Origin: Aquabacterium sp.
Lineage (GTDB): Bacteria > Pseudomonadota > Gammaproteobacteria > Burkholderiales > Burkholderiaceae_C
Assembly: GCA_017994835.1 (NCBI GenBank)
Contig: JAGOKC010000009.1
Span: 1-42,671 of the forward strand
Length of the DNA: 42,671 nt
Direction of reading: 5' to 3'
Positions 36,444 through 42,671 of the stretch are shown here, piece by piece. Position numbers and translations under genes: made by a program. The notes beneath the pieces are model-generated. The model had not been told where the DNA came from. It was given only the letters and a program-made list of their open reading frames with translations, and made no database searches. Positions within the stretch are counted from its first letter, which is position 1; each line of letters opens with the position of its first letter.

Positions 36444-37409
36444 TCAGCCCCCACACAGCGCGCGACGCGCCTCGGCATACTCAACCTTCAGACGCGCCAC
36501 CAACTCCGCCGCAGGCAGCACCTGCTTGACGGCACCAATGCCCTGCCCCGAACCCCAGATGTCCTTCCACGCCTTGGCCTGCTGGGCATCGCGATCACTG
36601 CCAAACGTCATCTGGCTGGGGTCCCCTTCGCCCAGATTCTCCGGGTCCAGCCCCGCCTTGACGATCGAGCCGCGCAGGTAGTTGCCATGCACCCCAGTGA
36701 ACTTGCTGCTGTACACCACGTCGGCACTGCTGCTGTCCACAATCATCTGCTTGTAAGCCTCAGCCGCACGTGCCTCCTCGGTGGCAATGAAGGCCGAACC
36801 GATGTAAGCAAAGTCCGCCCCCATCGCCTGCGCCGCCAAAATGGAGCGGCCATGCGCGATCGAGCCTGACAAGGCCAGCGGGCCGTCAAACCACTCACGG
36901 ATTTCCTGCACCAGCGCAAACGGGCTGGTTGTCCCGGCATGGCCACCCGCCCCCGCTGCCACCGCAATCAGGCCATCGGCACCCTTCTCGATTGCCTTGT
37001 GCGCAAACCGGTTGTTGATGATGTCGTGCATCACGATGCCACCCCAGCCATGCACCGCCTGGTTCACGTCTTCACGCGCGCCCAGCGAGGTGATCACGAT
37101 GGGCACCTTGTACTTCGCGCACAAGACCATGTCGTGCTCCAAGCGGTCATTGCTCTTGTGCACGATCTGGTTGATGGCAAACGGGGCCGCCGGCTGATCC
37201 GGATGCGCCCGATCCCAGGCCGCCAGGGTCTCGGTGATCTCGGCCAGCCAGTCCTCCAACTGCTCGGCGGGACGGGCATTGAGTGCAGGCATCGACCCCA
37301 CCACACCCGCCTGACACTGCGCAATCACCAGCTTGGGGTTGCTGATGATGAACAAAGGCGAGGCGATGACCGGAAAAGGCACACACTTCAAAACATCGGG
37401 CAAAGCCAT
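36444..37409 (-). CDS. Nitronate monooxygenase family protein (NMO/2-nitropropane dioxygenase)
   Basis: NMO enzymes oxidise alkyl nitronates with FMN. The 321-residue protein has the TIM-barrel FMN motifs: VIASPLFIISNPKLV at the N-terminus, HDIINNRFAHKAIEKGADGL with AVAAGAGGHAGTTSPFAL, and ALSGSIAHGRSILAAQAMGA. This set is common to the broad family, which includes many proteins of unknown substrate, so the nitronate reaction is only inferred. The ATG at 37407-37409 has a GAGGAG site. It is downstream of the acyl-CoA dehydrogenase on the same strand, beyond a terminator-like hairpin. Confidence 0.87.
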   Translation of the reverse strand: MALPDVLKCVPFPVIASPLFIISNPKLVIAQCQAGVVGSMPALNARPAEQLEDWLAEITETLAAWDRAHPDQPAAPFAINQIVHKSNDRLEHDMVLCAKYKVPIVITSLGAREDVNQAVHGWGGIVMHDIINNRFAHKAIEKGADGLIAVAAGAGGHAGTTSPFALVQEIREWFDGPLALSGSIAHGRSILAAQAMGADFAYIGSAFIATEEARAAEAYKQMIVDSSSADVVYSSKFTGVHGNYLRGSIVKAGLDPENLGEGDPSQMTFGSDRDAQQAKAWKDIWGSGQGIGAVKQVLPAAELVARLKVEYAEARRALCGG

Positions 37410-37429
37410 GAAAGCTCCTCGAAATGAAA

Positions 37430-37462
37430 ATGCCCTCACCGGCCAGAACCGAATGAGGGCAT
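37430..37462 (-). terminator. Terminator-like stem after the acyl-CoA dehydrogenase gene
   Basis: ATGCCCTCA (37430-37438) and TGAGGGCAT (37454-37462) are perfect inverted arms. Read on the minus strand the stem is followed by TTTTCATTT. It lies between the dehydrogenase and the nitronate monooxygenase gene and probably ends most transcription there. Confidence 0.7.
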
Positions 37463-37518
37463 CGGATGTGTCGTTCAATCCCGCAGGGTGATTGTCCGAC
37501 AACTCAGCGGCTTACCGC

Positions 37519-39324
37519 TCAGAACGCTTCCAGCGGCATCGCCGTCACGCTCTCACCACCGTGGAGGATGGTGTCACGCAAAGACGCGACGCGTGCCAGG
37601 ATGTGATCGCCGTAGAAACGGGCCGTGGCGATCTTCGCTGTCATGAAAGCAGCCTCTTCACCAGCAGCCAGCTTGTCCTCGGCCACGATCAGCGAGCGAC
37701 CCATCTGCCAGCCAGCCACCAGATTGGCGGTCAGCATCAGGTAAGGCACCGAGCCCGCAAACACGGCGTTCGGATTGCTCTTGACGTTGGCAAGCACGAA
37801 GTCCACCACCTGCAGGAACGACTCACGTGCGGCCTTCAACTGGGTAGCCAGCTTCTTGCCTGCGGCACTGTCGCGGGCAGTCAACTGAGCTTCCACTGCA
37901 GCAATCTGAGCTGCCACGGCCTTGGCCATGGCACCACCATCACGCGCCGTCTTGCGACCCACCAGGTCATTGGCCTGGATGGCCGTGGTGCCTTCATAGA
38001 TCGGCAGGATGCGGGAATCGCGATAGTACTGAGCGGCCCCGGTTTCTTCGATGAAGCCCATGCCACCGTGCACCTGAACACCCAGCGAAGTCACTTCCAC
38101 AGAGTTCTCGGTACTGAAACCCTTGATCAGCGGCACCAGGAATTCATAGAACGCCTGCGCCTTCTGAGCCTCTTCGGGATTAGGGTTGTGGTGAGCGTTG
38201 TCATACGCCGCAGCACCCACCAGAGCCATTGCACGTGCGCCTTCGATCAGGGCACGCATGGTCATCAGCATGCGCTGCACGTCAGGGTGATGGATGATGG
38301 CCACCGACTCCTTGGCCGAACCGTCCACCGGACGCGACTGCACACGGTCCTTGGCATAGCCCACAGCGTGCTGGTAGGCGCGCTCGGACACAGCAATACC
38401 CTGCATACCCACGTCATAGCGGGCCGCGTTCATCATGATGAACATGTACTCCAGGCCACGGTTTTCTTCGCCCACCAGATAGCCAATGGCACCCGGGCCC
38501 ACGTCGCCCTTGTCATCGCCATACACCAGCACCGCGGTCGGCGAGGCCTTGATGCCCAGCTTTTCTTCGATGGAAGCGCAGTACACGTCGTTGCGCTGGC
38601 CCAGCGAGCCGTCGGCATTGACCATGAACTTCGGCACCACGAACAGCGAGATGCCCTTCACGCCCTCGGGCGCATCGGGGGTACGCGCCAGCACCAGGTG
38701 AATGATGTTCTCCACCATGTCGTGCTCACCATAGGTGATGAAGATCTTCTGGCCGGAGATGCGGTACGTGCCGTCATCCTGCTTCACAGCCTTGGAGCGC
38801 ACCAGGGCCAGGTCCGAACCGGCTTGCGGCTCGGTCAGGTTCATCGTGCCCGTCCACTTGCCCGATACCATGTTGGGGATATAGCGGGTCTTGAGTTCAT
38901 CGCTGCCCGCCGTCAGCAGGGCCTCGATGGCACCACCGGTCAAGATGGAGCACAGCGAGAAGCTCAGGTTGGCGGCCATCGTCTGCTCGACGCAAGCGGC
39001 ACCAATGATCTTGGGCAGGCCCTGGCCGCCGTACTCCAGCGGTTGCCCCAGACCTTGCCAGCCACCCTCGGCCAGCGCCGCGTAAGCTTCCTTGAAACCC
39101 TTGGACGCACGCACGACACCGTTGTCCCACGAACCGTGGTCCTGGTCACCCGACCAGTTCAGAGGTGCAACCACACCCTCATTGAACTTGGCAGACTCTT
39201 CCAGCACAGCCTGGGCAGTTTCATAACCAGCATCTTCGAAGTCGGGAATGGTGGCAACCTGATCGATGCCAGCGAGCTCCTTCATGCAGAAGAGCTGATC
39301 TTTGACGGGAGCGCGAAAACTCAT
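37519..39324 (-). CDS. Acyl-CoA dehydrogenase with C-terminal extension (DmdC-like)
   Basis: The 601-residue enzyme passes electrons from an acyl-CoA to ETF. It has the long form of the family, with an N-terminal helical piece (FRAPVKDQLFCMKEL), the central dehydrogenase (TEPQAGSDLALVRS, ISGQKIFITYGEHD), the ILPIYEGTTAIQANDLVGRK block that bears the likely catalytic glutamate, and an extra C-terminal domain. This layout is shared with DmdC (3-methylmercaptopropionyl-CoA dehydrogenase) and other long-form enzymes, so the substrate is uncertain. The ATG has a GGAGAACACC site. It follows etfA on the same strand. Confidence 0.92.
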   Translation of the reverse strand: MSFRAPVKDQLFCMKELAGIDQVATIPDFEDAGYETAQAVLEESAKFNEGVVAPLNWSGDQDHGSWDNGVVRASKGFKEAYAALAEGGWQGLGQPLEYGGQGLPKIIGAACVEQTMAANLSFSLCSILTGGAIEALLTAGSDELKTRYIPNMVSGKWTGTMNLTEPQAGSDLALVRSKAVKQDDGTYRISGQKIFITYGEHDMVENIIHLVLARTPDAPEGVKGISLFVVPKFMVNADGSLGQRNDVYCASIEEKLGIKASPTAVLVYGDDKGDVGPGAIGYLVGEENRGLEYMFIMMNAARYDVGMQGIAVSERAYQHAVGYAKDRVQSRPVDGSAKESVAIIHHPDVQRMLMTMRALIEGARAMALVGAAAYDNAHHNPNPEEAQKAQAFYEFLVPLIKGFSTENSVEVTSLGVQVHGGMGFIEETGAAQYYRDSRILPIYEGTTAIQANDLVGRKTARDGGAMAKAVAAQIAAVEAQLTARDSAAGKKLATQLKAARESFLQVVDFVLANVKSNPNAVFAGSVPYLMLTANLVAGWQMGRSLIVAEDKLAAGEEAAFMTAKIATARFYGDHILARVASLRDTILHGGESVTAMPLEAF

Positions 39325-39340
39325 GGTGTTCTCCGATAAA

Positions 39341-39366
39341 CGAAAAGGGCGCCCCGAAAGACGCCC
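39341..39366 (-). terminator. Terminator-like hairpin after etfA
   Basis: GGGCG (39347-39351) and CGCCC (39362-39366) form a GC-rich stem on the minus strand with a T4 run after it. It lies between etfA and the acyl-CoA dehydrogenase, close to the latter's start. Confidence 0.55.
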
Positions 39367-39411
39367 CCGAAGGCTCAATGATGCAGACCGAAGCCTGACA
39401 TCTCGCCCAGA

Positions 39412-40344
39412 TTACAGTGCCTTGACCAGTTCGGGGACAGCAACGAACAGGTCAGCTTCCAGACCGAAATCGGCCACCTGAAAGATGGGGGCTTCGGGAT
39501 CCTTGTTGATGGCCACGATGACCTTCGAATCCTTCATGCCGGCCAAGTGCTGAATGGCACCCGAGATACCGCAAGCGATGTACAGCTGCGGTGCCACGAT
39601 CTTGCCAGTCTGGCCCACTTGCCAGTCGTTTGGTGCATAGCCAGCGTCCACAGCGGCGCGTGAAGCACCCAGGGCAGCGCCCAGCTTGTCAGCCAGAGGA
39701 GGCAGCACTTCGTTGAACTTGTCAGCCGAACCCAGGGCACGGCCACCGGACACGATGATCTTGGCAGCGGTCAGCTCAGGACGCTCGGACTTGGTCACTT
39801 CGCGACCCACGAACGACGAGGAACCTGCATCGGCCACAGCAGCCACGGACTCCACGGCAGCAGAACCACCCGTGGTGGCAGCCGCGTCAAAGGCGGTCCC
39901 GCGAACGGTCAGCACCTTGACGGCATCAGCCGATTGCACGGTGGCAATGGCGTTACCGGCGTAGATGGGACGCTCGAAGGTGTCAACGGACACCACCTTG
40001 GTGATTTCCGAAATCTGACCCACATCCAGCTTCGCAGCCACGCGAGGGGCGATGTTCTTGCCCGAAGCGGTGGCTGGGAAAACGATGTGGCTGTAGCCCG
40101 ATGCCACGGCCAACACCTGGGCAGCCAGGTTCTCAGCCAGGCCATCGGCCAGGTGAGCGGCATCAGCGTGCAGCACCTTGGCGACACCCGCGATCTGGGC
40201 CGCAGCAGCAGCGGCAGCACCGGCATTGGAGCCAGCGACCAGCACGGTCACATCGCCGCCCAGAGCCTTGGCAGCAGTCACGGCATTGAGGGTCGCAGAC
40301 TTGATGGCGTTGTTGTCGTGTTCAGCAATAACGAGAGCGGTCAT
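39412..40344 (-). CDS. etfA: Electron transfer flavoprotein alpha subunit
   Basis: EtfA binds FAD and passes electrons from acyl-CoA dehydrogenases to ETF-ubiquinone oxidoreductase. The 310-residue protein shows the N-terminal ETF fold and the C-terminal FAD domain. The latter has IIVSGGRALGSADKF, APQLYIACGISGAIQHLAG and the closing DPEAPIFQVADFGLEADLF. The length is typical. It starts 11 bases after etfB, a standard etfBA operon, and is followed by a matching acyl-CoA dehydrogenase. Confidence 0.97.
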   Translation of the reverse strand: MTALVIAEHDNNAIKSATLNAVTAAKALGGDVTVLVAGSNAGAAAAAAAQIAGVAKVLHADAAHLADGLAENLAAQVLAVASGYSHIVFPATASGKNIAPRVAAKLDVGQISEITKVVSVDTFERPIYAGNAIATVQSADAVKVLTVRGTAFDAAATTGGSAAVESVAAVADAGSSSFVGREVTKSERPELTAAKIIVSGGRALGSADKFNEVLPPLADKLGAALGASRAAVDAGYAPNDWQVGQTGKIVAPQLYIACGISGAIQHLAGMKDSKVIVAINKDPEAPIFQVADFGLEADLFVAVPELVKAL

Positions 40345-40355
40345 GTCTTGTCTCC

Positions 40356-41105
40356 TCAGATCACTTTGGCAACGTTCTTCAGCTTGTCAACCAAGGTGGC
40401 CACGTCAGGCACCTTGATACCAGCAGAACGCTTGGCCGGCTCGACCACGCTCAGGGTCTTGATACGGGGGGCCACGTCCACGCCCAGATCCGCCGGTTTG
40501 ACGGTTTCCAGGGGCTTCTTCTTGGCCTTCATGATGTTGGGCAACGTCACGTAGCGGGGCTCGTTCAGACGCAGGTCGGTCGTGACCACGGCGGGCAACG
40601 ACAGGGACACTGTTTCCAGACCGCCATCGACTTCGCGGGTGACATTGACCTTGCCGCCAACCACTTCAACCTTGGAGGCGAAAGTGCCCTGGGGCAGATT
40701 TGCCAGCGCTGCCAGCATCTGGCCAGTCTGGTTGCTGTCGTCGTCAATCGCTTGCTTGCCCAGAATGATCAACTGGGGCTGTTCCTTGTCCACCAGCGCC
40801 TTGAGCACCTTGGCCACGGCCAGAGGCTGCATTTCAACGTCGGTTTCAACCAGAATGCCGCGATCTGCGCCGATGGCCATGGCCGTGCGCAGGGTCTCCT
40901 GGCATTGAGCCGAACCAATCGAGACAGCGATGATCTCCGTAACCACGCCCTTTTCCTTCAGGCGGGTAGCCTCTTCAACGGCGATTTCGTCGAAGGGATT
41001 CATGGACATCTTGACATTGGCGATGTCGACACCAGAGCCGTCAGACTTCACGCGAACTTTCACGTTGTAGTCCACAACCCGCTTGACCGGAACCAGAACC
41101 TTCAT
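40356..41105 (-). CDS. etfB: Electron transfer flavoprotein beta subunit
   Basis: EtfB is the AMP-binding partner of EtfA. The 249-residue protein starts [19 protein letters not shown], the conserved ETF beta N-terminus. It contains the AMP-loop motif [14 protein letters not shown], the [11 protein letters not shown] block and [20 protein letters not shown], the ETF beta signature region. A GGAGAACATC ribosome site precedes the ATG. It is the first gene of etfB-etfA and diverges from murI. Confidence 0.97.
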   Translation of the reverse strand: MKVLVPVKRVVDYNVKVRVKSDGSGVDIANVKMSMNPFDEIAVEEATRLKEKGVVTEIIAVSIGSAQCQETLRTAMAIGADRGILVETDVEMQPLAVAKVLKALVDKEQPQLIILGKQAIDDDSNQTGQMLAALANLPQGTFASKVEVVGGKVNVTREVDGGLETVSLSLPAVVTTDLRLNEPRYVTLPNIMKAKKKPLETVKPADLGVDVAPRIKTLSVVEPAKRSAGIKVPDVATLVDKLKNVAKVI

Positions 41106-41279
41106 GCGATGTTCTCCTGCGTCATGAGGAAGTTGAGTAAAAATTTGCCGCGCTTAAAAAAGCACGATCGTTCGATTCTAGCGTGACTTCGGGGTTCGTG
41201 AACCCCTCAAGCTCGCAAAAGACAGACAATACGCGAGTTCCTGTTGAGCGCCGTCCGCGAGAAGGCCGTTTTTTGCGCC

Positions 41280-42146
41280 ATGTCAGTCCCAGCCTCTGTT
41301 CCAGACACCCTCGACACCCCCAAAAAACAAGGGTTGCATCGTCGCATCGGCGTCTTCGACTCCGGACTGGGTGGCCTCTCGGTGCTGCGCGCCCTGCACC
41401 AATACCTGCCTTTGGCCGAGATGTTGTACGTGGCCGACTCAGGTCACGCGCCCTACGGCGAAAAAGACACGGCACACATCATCGCCCGCAGTGAGTACAT
41501 CACCAACTTCCTGCTGGAGCAAGGGGCTCAGGCCATCGTGATCGCATGCAATACGGCGACAGCGGCGGCGGCACAACACTTGCGCACACGCTGGCCCGAC
41601 GTTCCCATCATGGGCGTGGAGCCAGGCGTCAAGCCGGCTGTGGCGCACTCCATCCACGGACGCATTGGCGTGCTGGCAACACCGGGCACCTTGGCCAGTC
41701 CAAAATTTCAGCAACTGGTGGAGCGACACGGCCGCAGCGCCGAGATCACACTGCAAGCTTGCCCGGGATTGGCCAAAGAAATTGAAGGCGGAGAGTTGGA
41801 CACCCCACGGCTGCGCGAACTCGTTGCCCAATTTGCCCACCCCCTGCAGGACGCAGGCTGTGACACAGTGGTGCTGGGGTGTACGCACTACCCTTTTGTG
41901 CGCACCCTGTTCGAAGAGTTTTTGGGACCAGAGGTGCAGATCATCGACACCTCTGATGCCGTAGCACGGCATGTCGCCCGCATGGTGAGCGAGTTACCAG
42001 CCTACCCGGCCAACACGCGAGATGCACAACCGGATGCCACAACAGATGGTCACATTCGCTTCTGGAGCAGCGGCCAGCCGGCACACCTGAGTCAGATCGT
42101 GCAACGCTGGTTCAACCTGTCGTGCCAAGTGCATGCGCTACCTTGA
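41280..42146 (+). CDS. murI: Glutamate racemase
   Basis: MurI makes D-glutamate for peptidoglycan. The 288-residue protein carries both catalytic cysteines: Cys90 in VIACNTAT and Cys201 in LGCTHYPF. It also has the N-terminal IGVFDSGLGGLSVLRAL block. I chose the ATG at 41280; an upstream in-frame TTG at 41244 would add 12 residues and is less likely. The gene stands alone, ending before a terminator shared with the tRNA-Gly gene, and diverges from etfB. Confidence 0.97.
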   Translation: MSVPASVPDTLDTPKKQGLHRRIGVFDSGLGGLSVLRALHQYLPLAEMLYVADSGHAPYGEKDTAHIIARSEYITNFLLEQGAQAIVIACNTATAAAAQHLRTRWPDVPIMGVEPGVKPAVAHSIHGRIGVLATPGTLASPKFQQLVERHGRSAEITLQACPGLAKEIEGGELDTPRLRELVAQFAHPLQDAGCDTVVLGCTHYPFVRTLFEEFLGPEVQIIDTSDAVARHVARMVSELPAYPANTRDAQPDATTDGHIRFWSSGQPAHLSQIVQRWFNLSCQVHALP

Positions 42147-42196
42147 GGCGACTGGCTGCCACATTGGCCCAGCTCAGCGAACCGATGCGCAAACAA

Positions 42197-42226
42197 AAAG
42201 GGAGCCCGTGAGAACAGGCTCCCTTT
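42197..42226. terminator. Bidirectional terminator between murI and tRNA-Gly
   Basis: AAAGGGAGCC (42197-42206) and GGCTCCCTTT (42217-42226) pair perfectly over ten bases with a ten-base loop. On the minus strand the stem runs into a T-rich stretch, ending the tRNA-Gly transcript. On the plus strand it ends murI, with a shorter T-run. Confidence 0.8.
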
Positions 42227-42233
42227 GGAGATG

Positions 42234-42309
42234 TGGAGCGGGATAAGAGACTCGAACTCTCGACCTATACCTTGGCAAGGTATCGCTCTACCAACTGAGC
42301 TAATCCCGC
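42234..42309 (-). tRNA. tRNA-Gly (GCC anticodon)
   Basis: The minus strand folds as a 76-base tRNA: acceptor GCGGGAT with ATCCCGC, D-arm with AGCTCAGTTGGTAGAGC, anticodon loop with CTTGCCAAG giving GCC, and T-arm GAGTTCGAGTCTC. The terminal CCA is encoded. Confidence 0.95.
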
Positions 42310-42516
42310 ATGTGTTGCCTGATTTGACAACGCTCGCCTGACTTGTGTCTTGATCGATTTGGTGCATCGATCAGCGAAGAACGACATTATGCCTGTGTTT
42401 CGCACCCTTTTGCAAGAGTGTTGCGAACTTTCATCATGACCAGGGTGATTGCACCACCGCGCGCAACTCATGCGCCACCCTGGTGCCCGCGTCGTCTTAC
42501 ACTCTCGCCCACACCA

Positions 42517-42605
42517 GCCCTGGTGGTGAAATCGGTAGACACAGCGGACTTAAAATCCGCCGACGCCAAAACGTCGTGCCCGTTCGAGTCGGGTCCGGGG
42601 CACCA
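42517..42605 (+). tRNA. tRNA-Leu (TAA anticodon)
   Basis: The 89-base gene has acceptor arms GCCCTGG and CCGGGGC, the G-T pair included, and anticodon stem GCGGA/TCCGC with loop CTTAAAA giving anticodon TAA (42551-42553). It also has a long variable arm and an encoded CCA. This is the type II shape of tRNA-Leu. Confidence 0.95.
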
Positions 42606-42610
42606 AAGCA

Positions 42611-42640
42611 AAAGGGAGTCCATTTTCATGGACTCCCTTT
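42611..42640 (+). terminator. Strong terminator after tRNA-Leu
   Basis: AAAGGGAGTCCAT (42611-42623) and ATGGACTCCCTTT (42628-42640) form a perfect 13-base stem with a 4-base loop, five bases after the tRNA-Leu end. It also faces the end of the second tRNA-Gly gene on the minus strand. Confidence 0.85.
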
Positions 42641-42644
42641 GAAT

Positions 42645-42671
42645 TGGAGCGGGATAAGAGACTCGAACTCT
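42645..42671 (-). tRNA. Second tRNA-Gly copy (3' end only, cut by window edge)
   Basis: The last 27 bases repeat exactly the 3' end of the tRNA-Gly gene at 42234, including the encoded CCA. The window stops inside it, so the anticodon is not seen, but an identical T-arm and acceptor strongly suggest a second tRNA-Gly. Confidence 0.8.

Noticed and set aside
37492-39339. Open frame of over 600 codons on the plus strand opposite the acyl-CoA dehydrogenase
   Set aside because: It is a mirror of a conserved dehydrogenase gene, with antisense-like composition and no family motif.

Overview
The window reads as a chromosomal segment of a high-GC betaproteobacterium. The gene order and protein flavour (rpmF-plsX-fabH-fabD, a Burkholderiales-type psd, a CHASE/GGDEF protein, a DmdC-like acyl-CoA dehydrogenase beside etfBA) point to Burkholderiales, most likely Comamonadaceae or a close relative. 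This placement is inferred from protein resemblance, not from a marker-gene comparison. Nearly all of the window is coding. No phage, transposase, integrase, CRISPR array or rRNA was seen.

Layout. (1) 1-4300: the minus-strand lipid and ribosome cluster yceD-rpmF-plsX-fabH-fabD, with the m7GTP pyrophosphatase yceF divergent from yceD. (2) 4356-7563: plus-strand methyltransferase, DUF3429 membrane protein and M61 peptidase. (3) 7569-9528: minus-strand dsbC-like and UbiH-like genes. (4) 9822-15326: ychF, a cheW-like gene with a clear terminator, a large FtsX-type permease without an ATPase partner, and a YoaK-type membrane protein. (5) 15328-22653: a minus-strand purine block in transcription order guaD, BMP-type ABC ATPase, two permeases, BMP lipoprotein and an adenine-deaminase-type enzyme. 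The ATPase carries a one-base frameshift. (6) 22700-26805: two divergent c-di-GMP-related genes. One is a CHASE-dCache-HAMP-GGEEF cyclase split by an extra base in a G9 run. The other is a membrane GGDEF protein with a ruined active site but an intact RxxD I-site. (7) 26828-31944: an MFS transporter, a YjjJ/HipH-type HTH-HipA kinase with its own promoter/operator-like region, an RluA-type pseudouridine synthase, a flavodoxin-like protein and an alpha/beta hydrolase. (8) 32005-36435: psd, yceH, and a NarL-type response regulator followed by a hybrid histidine kinase. (9) 36444-41105: nitronate monooxygenase, acyl-CoA dehydrogenase, etfA and etfB. (10) 41280-42671: murI and a small tRNA cluster (Gly, Leu, second Gly).

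How the genes work together. The first cluster links phospholipid and fatty acid initiation to ribosomal protein L32. The purine block would import purine nucleosides or bases and deaminate guanine to xanthine and adenine to hypoxanthine. The etfBA and acyl-CoA dehydrogenase genes form a fatty-acyl oxidation and electron-transfer unit. The most interesting parts are the divergent c-di-GMP pair (a probable synthase with two periplasmic sensor modules facing a probable c-di-GMP receptor), the G9 tract that sets the cyclase reading frame, and the solitary HipA-family kinase with a palindrome placed between its predicted -35 and -10 elements. I saw no wholly new system. Both frameshifts need checking against reads before any biological reading.
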